From Mastigias papua (Eukaryota; Cnidaria; Scyphozoa; Rhizostomeae; Mastigiidae), in NCBI GenBank assembly GCA_964019165.1, contig OZ025278.1:11130528-11194527 (forward strand): a DNA stretch of 64,000 nt. The letters run 5' to 3'. This document shows, one piece after another, positions 57,503 through 64,000 of this stretch (the first letter of the stretch is position 1; each line of letters begins with the position of its first letter). The position numbers and the translations under genes were made by a program. Under the pieces are notes generated by a model. The model saw nothing but the letters and a program-made list of their open reading frames with translations. It searched no databases and was not told the origin of the DNA.

Positions 57503-59699
57503 ACCAATGACCTTTGATATGCAATAACAACCCGTACATGAGAGCCTAAAATTTTGAAATGAGCCTGTTTGTGTTCTTATTTGGTGAGGCATCTCTTGTA
57601 ACCAGGCTGCAGGCTCTTAACACAGGGTCCTAAACATGCCATAAGAGTGATACCTTAGCATTGAAATATAGCCACATACAGACCGTGATCCTTCAGTTTT
57701 GGCCAAGTCTGTTCATTTTTTGCCCAGCCAATTTCACATCAGTCTTGTCCCTGCTGGTCATGCCTTTCACAGTTATGTTTGTACGGGCTTTGGAGCATCA
57801 TTAAATTGGGATGAATGACAAAAAGACTGAATTTAGTTCTCAGTGGATAAAGAATGAAACCACTTGTAATAACCTAGTTAGAATATCAAGCTGAAAAGGT
57901 TCTAATTAATCGATATAAAATATGCAATTTCAAGCTATAGGTTCTTAGTAAATGAAGGTTCTTTTGAACGGGGTTTTTACTGTAACCAATTTCTGTGTGA
58001 ATGGATTAATGGGGGCGTATAACTATAACGTATTGCATACTTGGAGGAAAAATTTCATCTGCGCTTGTCTTGCATGCTGAAGAGAAGAGGCATTAGAAGT
58101 AAAAGCCAAACGTAAGCTCCTTTTTAAGGTCATTTTGTCAAACATCAAGCCTAGACATTTTATTGTTTCTTCTCCTTGCAAACTAACGACCACACGAATA
58201 CTCTTTTTCGCCTACCAAACTCTTGCTTCCCTCACTACCCTTAGAAAAAGGACAGGACATTAGTTGAGTTGAATTAACGATTTTTAATTCGATTCAACTA
58301 ATCTCCTCTGCTGAAACAAGTTGAGTCTGCACGCAGGCTAAAAAAGCGCCCCGCTTATTATTTTCGAAAGATTTTTCCGACCCCCCACTTATTCCATTCT
58401 CACGTTTTCTTATATATAAGCCTGCAAGAAATTCAGTTATTGAGTTCGAATTTCCATAATTGCATTATGTAAGTAGTACTTTACTTTTAAATGTTATAGT
58501 CATAACCAAATAATAAAATGAGCGTTATTTGCAGAGGTTTTTAATCGAAGTTTTTGTATGTTAACAGACAGGTACCATTTTAGACAAATTTCCAACCCCA
58601 CAGCTTATTCCGAGCCCCCACTTATTTCATTTTGAGAATGTTGTAATTTTCGGCTAGAGAGAGAGAGAGACCATTGAAACTCCACACTTGTTGTTTTGTA
58701 ATCATTACATTATTATATAGAGTTTATATAAAAAGAACAGAACAGAACAAGATTACATATCATTGCTATTGAGCACGCACTTACTAACACTAACTCAAAA
58801 ACTCCCTTATTAATTAACATTGCACAAACTGCTCATATGATATTAACCACGTGACCTAAGATCAGGGGTATCTTTCCAAAAGAGAATTTTCCAGCTCCCC
58901 CCCCGCGCTTATTGTGATCCCCCCTTATTTGGAGCCTAAGACAATATTACATTCATGGCGGTCCATGGATGAGGAAATTAAGCATGAAAAATACGATGTT
59001 GTAAGGGGGAACTCCCATTCCCGTCTGGCCTGGTGCAAGACAGGCAAACTACTATACGACAACCAGTAACTCCAACAATGCGTTGTTTGTCTCTTACCAT
59101 GAATCAAATACTGAGAAGCATGGTAGACTTTCGACCCACAGCTGCTGTCGGTTAATATCAGTTATTGTTCGTGATCACAAGCAATAAACTCGCAGATGCG
59201 ACTCCCTAAGAGGCCATCCATAAAGGATGTCCGCACGTTATGTAGGAGGGGGTTAGCAAGGATGGAGATAAACGCAGACAGGGAGGGGTGGGTTTTGTTG
59301 CATTGGAAGATATGTGTCCGATTTCATTGCTGTGAGCATTCCCACCAGTTAGGTGTTTCTCCCCACGTAACGCCTCTAACGGGGAGGGAGAGTACCTTGA
59401 TTTATTTCTCTTTTGTTTAATTCATATGTAGGGCTATGCAATGGAGCGTTATGTTGTAAACTATGTAATGTGTGGGTGTGGATGAGCAATAAAACGGCAC
59501 TCTTTATTGAATATAAAATAACAAATGCTCAGCAAAATATGTACAGCAAGTTTCTTCCTTTTGTATTGCTCTATTACTAAGATACTCATGATTGTTACTT
59601 CTTTCCGATTATTTCTCAACTCTAACTCTTAACGCGGCTTAAATGACTCTAACTTACGCTTACTGCTTCTCACTCTCACTTCATTTCATTCCAATAACT
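57503..59699. other. Gene-free stretch with C-rich and simple sequence
   Basis: No gene is recognised. Short C-rich patches reading CCCC-CTTATT recur near 58350, 58600 and 58900, and a GAGAGAGA run lies near 58660. The open frames at 58925 and 59196 show no motif. Confidence 0.5.
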
Positions 59700-60520
59700 C
59701 TTGCATTCTTCATGCACGGCAATCCCATCAGCTAATGCTGCTTTTTAGGGGACCTTGACAAAAATTTTACAATTTGAAATATATTATATAATATATATTT
59801 CAAGCCAAAGCCACACTAAGTATATAAGTAAAAAATAGAGACATTCAAAAATATACTTTCTTGTGTCGTAAATGTTTCGATTTGTTATCATCATCAGTAC
59901 TAACCTTATCATGATATGGGGCCTACTTAAATTACCTACATAGGGATGGGGTAAGAATACGAGTTACCCAAGGGGAGCCTGCTTATTAACAATTGTTCCA
60001 GTAGTAAAGTTCAATTAAGGGAGAGGGCCAAAGCTATGAAGAAAGAAACAACAGAGTGACAAAATGTAGACAAGGGGCATTTAAGAAGTGCAAATTGAAT
60101 TTTAGACAAAGTAATAGGTGAGGAAATACTGGAGAAAGAGAAAAAATAGGCAGATAATACCAGGCGTTCTAAAAGAGGAGTTAAGAGTTTACAACTCTGA
60201 CGTTTAGTTCTTCTGGTGCAAAGCTGTCTAGCTTAAACTGTCAAAACCTTTCCCTATGTCTAGACTCCCAAAAACTCTGTCCACGATCTGAAAACTAAGG
60301 TTCCCCATGAACAGTGATGGTTTGCTTCAGTAAAATGTCTAAAATGATCCGCCTGTGTGACTACTTCTCCCTTAGAATACCTCCTGCTAGCTGACTTGTA
60401 ATTATTAAATCTAACCCTAAATGACGTAAAAGTACTACCTATATACTGCTTCCCATAAACTTTACAGCCCAACAAACGCACTACCCTGACGAATCACACT
60501 CTTCTAGACACTCTTCTAGA
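59700..60520 (-). mobile_element. Penelope-like element remnant with GIY-YIG endonuclease
   Basis: Minus strand 60260-60481 encodes GCKVYGKQYIGSTFTSFRVR and then RFNNYKS and ADHFRHFTEANHH, the GIY-YIG endonuclease domain of Penelope-like retroelements. Reading continues in another frame (DIGKGF-type tail), so it is frameshifted. At about 59870-59905 the 3' side carries CTGATGATGA and TCGAAAC as at 27660-27752. The reverse transcriptase is missing. Confidence 0.75.
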
Positions 60521-61076
60521 CTTCTCCAGTGCAGTTATCATCAGCATAGCCTTTTTAAACAAATTTTTACTGAGGGGGGGGGGCAAACTCTCAAAAAGGG
60601 ACGTGATACTAAGACAAAAAGCCTAATTTGAAATAAGCTTGATACATGTGATATATTGAAACAACGTTCATTCATTTTCATTTCATTTCATTTTCATATA
60701 ATTCAAGGAGGGTGGCCCTTCAGCTAACGCTGGTTTTCAAGGGGCCCTCCATTTAAATTACAATATAATGTTTAAAAATAGACATAAAATAGGTTGCAAG
60801 CAAATAATTAAAAATAATTAAAATTTTGATGAATCATAAATGTCAAGTTTTGATGTAAAGAGTTTGGAGATGAAATCTCTAGTTCTGCAATTGTTACAAT
60901 AACGTACATGATGACAGCAGTAGTTGTTTGACAACATAGCTGAGAACCTATACAACAAGGGATATTTGCCAGGGGTCAAAAACCTCTTCACTCGGGGGGC
61001 AAAGTTGATAACTGGGGGGGGGCAAATGCCCCCAGTTTGTATGTTAAAAAAGGCCCTGCTGGATAGACATATTTTA

Positions 61077-61394
61077 TAGGTAAACAGGATCACACAAACA
61101 GTACAAGAGTGCGAGAATATGACACTGTATGAAATAACGTCGATAATACTCAAGAGAGTGTATAAAGAAATTATATGGAAAAAATGGTAAATCACATAAG
61201 TGAACAAAGAGGGCAACGGTATAATGAACCAGATTAACATGTATATAGGTAGGCAGGATCACAGAAAATAAAGAACGTGGGAATGCGAGACTGTGTGAAG
61301 TTACATAGAAAATACTTGAGAGAGTGTATAAAGAAATAATAGGAAAATAAATGGTAAACAAACTAAATGAACAAAGAGGGCAACGGGAAAGCGT
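61077..61394. repeat. Tandem duplication of about 170 bp
   Basis: Units at about 61077-61222 and 61247-61394 share AGGATCACA, GAGAGTGTATAAAGAAAT, ATGGTAAA and GAACAAAGAGGGCAACGG. They lie between two Penelope-like endonuclease remnants and may be part of such an element's untranslated end. Confidence 0.7.
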
Positions 61395-61443
61395 CTAAAA
61401 CAAAGCCATGGAAATAGATCATTGTTGAGAATTAAGACAGGGA

Positions 61444-61757
61444 CTATCTCTTTGAATTAAGAAACTTTCGTGTATTAGAAATAAAGAAATTTCTACTAAG
61501 TACGCAGAAGTCATCTAATGATGCACTATGGCCGGTTTTCTCAATTTGTTCCCATATATATGATGGGCTGGGAGAAGGAAGCTTAGAACCACTTTTACCA
61601 ATACCCAAGCGCTCAGTACATCGAATTTTCAGGTTTCTAGATGTTTTTCCACAATAAGTGACACTGCAGCCACTACACGAATATTTATAGATGACATTAG
61701 AGCACAGAAGAGCAGGAAAATGATCTTTAGTAATTCTCTTCGTTTGAATATTTGAAT
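61444..61757 (-). mobile_element. Second Penelope-like endonuclease fragment
   Basis: About 100 codons open on the minus strand encode VIYKYSCSGCSVTYCGKTSR, then RNLKIRCTERLGIG and SPSPSYIWEQIEKTGHSASL, and end in TAG at 61444-61446. The C-x2-C plus Y-x-G-x-T-x-R pattern is the GIY-YIG type C-terminal domain of Penelope-like or related elements. It is of a different lineage from the 60260 copy. Confidence 0.65.
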
Positions 61758-61830
61758 TACTAATGAAGTTTTATACTATATTAATTGAACGGTCTCACCA
61801 CTGTATTTCTCTTTTCTTTTCTCTCGTCGT

Positions 61831-62194
61831 TGTAGACTGGAGACAATAAGCTACACGCGAATTGTATTTTGTGTGTGTTTCTTCGCCAAGATAGAAATTC
61901 AACTGACTATTTTACAATTTGAATTGGTATATACCTTTGCTCCCCGGAATTACGTATAAAGATGGAATAACAAAAATCGATGTGGTAAAGGAAAGGCTAG
62001 ACAATGTGTTGAGGGAAAGTTAGTATAAAAATAGGCCTAACAAAAGGGCACGGTGTTATGACGCAATAGAATGTTAGTGTGATGTTAGTTTAGTGTTAGC
62101 GGAGAGGAAGTGATGGCAATGAGTTGTAGAAAAAACACGCAATGAATGAATGAATGGAGTGGAAGATAAAGTAACTAAAAATGTAATTGCTACA
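61831..62194 (-). mobile_element. Putative 3' LTR of the Ty3/gypsy element
   Basis: Read on the minus strand, the G-rich polypurine tract (62199-62208) is followed by TGTAGC at 62194, and the segment ends CTACA at 61831, giving TG...CA with 5 bp inverted ends. The other LTR lies outside the window, so the limits cannot be confirmed. Confidence 0.5.
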
Positions 62195-62309
62195 AGGCTC
62201 CCCCCCTAGAATGCACGCGGAGTGTGACATTCGAAAAATATAAAAATACAAGATACAACGAGGAAATGAAGGAAAGAAAATATAATGTTCAAGGTCTCTA
62301 TGGTACAAG

Positions 62310-64000
62310 TCAAGCAGTCCCATATCTGTCCGGAAAATGTACTCTTCTTCCTGAGCGAGTGGTACGTGGCAAAATCTTGGATTGAGGAGCGTCCGAAGTT
62401 GGTGAATCTGTAAGGGTGTCAGGAGTGGTAGTGACTGGAGCAGAATCAAGATATGCAGGTTTCAAGCGATCAAGGGTGACAGAAATTTGCTTGCCCTGAA
62501 TGTCAAGAAGAAAGTGTTTCTCATGTCGACTGAGAACTTGGTAAGGTCCATCGTAAGGTGGATCGAGAGGTTTGCGGATGGCATCATGGCGAACAAAAAC
62601 ATGCGTGCATGTAGAAAGATTGGGTGGTACATGCGATGGTGGAGATTGCAGGCGTGGTGGAACTGGCCGAAGCTGGTGCATATAGGATGATAAACGATCT
62701 GCATAGAGTGTAGGGTCGAGTGGCATGGTGGCTGGAGAGGGAATAAAGAACTGTCCTGGTAAACGAAGAGTAGTTCCATAAACAAGCTGGGCAGGAGTGC
62801 ATTGGAGATCTTGCTTGAATGTTATGCGAAGACGGAGAAGGATGAGAGGAAGTAGTTCTGTCCACTTGGAGGAGTCGGAGGAGGCTTTCAGACAGGCTTT
62901 CAATTGACGGTGGAAACGCTCAACCATTCCATTGGCACATGGGTGGTATGCAGTTGTGCGTATCCGTTTTGTTCCGAGAAGGTTGGTAAGAGCTGTGAAA
63001 AGGGATGATTCAAATTGTGTACCACGATCGGTTGTAACAGTGGATGGGACACCAAAGGTAGATATCCAATGAGTAACAAAAGTGCGAGCGACAGTTTCAG
63101 CAGTAATATCAGGAATGGGAATGGCGTCTGGCCATCTTGTATAACGGTCGACACAGGTGAGGAGATAGCGGTAACCTTGTGATGGTGGGAGGGGACCGAC
63201 AATATCAAGATGAATATGGTCAAAGCGGGCATCCGGAGTTGTAAAAGTACCAAGGGGAGTAACAGTGTGACGTTGGACTTTAACACGTTGACAAGGAAGG
63301 CAGGATTTGGTCCATAGGCGGATATCCTTATTCATGCCAGGCCAGACAAAGCGTTCCGTGATGAGGCGTTGTGTGGCGCGAATTCCAGGATGTGAAGGGT
63401 TATGGAAGTGATCGAAAACTAGACGGCGGAAAGGTGCAGGAATGTATGGGCGTGGCGAGGCAGTGGTCATATCGCAGAGAATGGTGCTGGTGGAAAATGG
63501 TAATGGCAGAGCTTGGAGGTGCAAGGATGTTGAACGGAGCTGAGAGAGATCTGGATCATTCTGTTGGGCTTGTGCGATGAGTGTATAATCGAGAGGAGGT
63601 GTGGGAGCAGTAAATGCATTGATATCCATGCGTGAAAGGGCATCAGCGACTGGGTTGTCTTTGCCTTGAACATGTCGAATGTCAGAAGTAAACTGGGAGA
63701 TGAAATCAAGGTGGCGTGTTTCCCGTGGAGAATAACGTGATGACGAAGAAGAGAGGGCATGTGTCAGCGGCTTGTGATCGGTGAGAACATAAAATTCACG
63801 TCCTTCCAAGAAATGGCGAAAATGGCGGATGGAGAGGTAAATAGAGAGTAACTCACGACTGAAAGTACTATATTTGGTTTCAGCAGGCTGCAGACGCTTG
63901 GAGAAAAAGGAAATAGGATGCCAGGTGTGATTGACGCGCTGTTGAAGAACTCCACCCACGGCGACATTAGAAGCATCGACCATCAGGCAGTATGGTGCAG
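62310..64000 (-). CDS. Ty3/gypsy retrotransposon pol, 3' part
   Basis: The frame runs open from the window edge to the stop at 62310, about 562 codons without a break. From the N-terminal side: end of reverse transcriptase and RNase H (VDASNVAVGGVLQQ, then FYVLTDHKPL and VADALSRMD); the HHCC integrase zinc finger (HDHFHNPSHPGIRAT-like to KSCLPCQRVKV); the integrase core with D, D, E in LDIVGPLPPS, TTDRGTQFESS and NGMVERFHRQ; a GPY/F-like module DGPYQVL; and a basic tail ending RVHFPDRYGTA. It copies itself through RNA and integrates with its own enzyme. Gag, protease and most of the reverse transcriptase lie beyond 64000. The intact frame suggests a young copy. The Met at 63983 is internal. 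Confidence 0.95.
   Translation of the reverse strand, partial: APYCLMVDASNVAVGGVLQQRVNHTWHPISFFSKRLQPAETKYSTFSRELLSIYLSIRHFRHFLEGREFYVLTDHKPLTHALSSSSSRYSPRETRHLDFISQFTSDIRHVQGKDNPVADALSRMDINAFTAPTPPLDYTLIAQAQQNDPDLSQLRSTSLHLQALPLPFSTSTILCDMTTASPRPYIPAPFRRLVFDHFHNPSHPGIRATQRLITERFVWPGMNKDIRLWTKSCLPCQRVKVQRHTVTPLGTFTTPDARFDHIHLDIVGPLPPSQGYRYLLTCVDRYTRWPDAIPIPDITAETVARTFVTHWISTFGVPSTVTTDRGTQFESSLFTALTNLLGTKRIRTTAYHPCANGMVERFHRQLKACLKASSDSSKWTELLPLILLRLRITFKQDLQCTPAQLVYGTTLRLPGQFFIPSPATMPLDPTLYADRLSSYMHQLRPVPPRLQSPPSHVPPNLSTCTHVFVRHDAIRKPLDPPYDGPYQVLSRHEKHFLLDIQGKQISVTLDRLKPAYLDSAPVTTTPDTLTDSPTSDAPQSKILPRTTRSGRRVHFPDRYGTA

Overview
The window is nuclear DNA from an invertebrate animal. It is AT-rich, its genes are rich in introns, and its introns and spacers carry many small transposons and microsatellites. 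Five metazoan housekeeping genes can be read exon by exon with consistent splice phases. The species cannot be fixed from sequence alone. A marine invertebrate such as a cnidarian fits the mix of Penelope-like, Ty3/gypsy, LINE and tRNA-SINE debris, but this is inference.

Layout. Positions 1745-9260 (minus) hold a complete 10-exon mitochondrial carrier of the UCP4/SLC25A27 type. Positions 9934-12134 (minus) hold a 4-exon MZB1/pERp1-like ER protein ending in a KEEL retention signal. Positions 14494-16992 (minus) hold a single-exon MED16 (Mediator tail subunit). After a 221 bp shared promoter, positions 17214-39129 (plus) hold a 31-exon USO1/p115 golgin, with a possible alternative last exon at 41276-41394. 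Positions 43465-56770 (minus) hold an 18-exon GCLC (glutamate-cysteine ligase catalytic subunit) with an unusual C-terminal hexapeptide-repeat tail. From about 57 kb to the end there is transposon-rich DNA: an inverted-repeat element, two Penelope-like endonuclease remnants, and the 3' half of a Ty3/gypsy retrotransposon with an uninterrupted pol frame and a likely LTR.

The genes do not form one pathway. USO1 and MZB1 act in the secretory route, UCP4 in the mitochondrial inner membrane, GCLC makes glutathione in the cytosol, and MED16 acts in RNA polymerase II transcription. The clearest functional link is physical: MED16 and USO1 start head to head around an NRF1-like palindrome and an inverted CCAAT box.

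The most unusual points are: the 15-unit VVNGNG-type tail on GCLC; an intron-free MED16 among intron-rich neighbours; a candidate alternative last exon in MZB1 that would remove the ER-retention signal; a candidate alternative USO1 C-terminus; a decayed duplicate of a USO1 exon; a 32 bp minisatellite that supplies a UCP4 splice acceptor; a small inverted-repeat element starting nine bases inside a GCLC intron; and a repeat pair showing CpG decay. I found no convincing wholly new multi-gene system.
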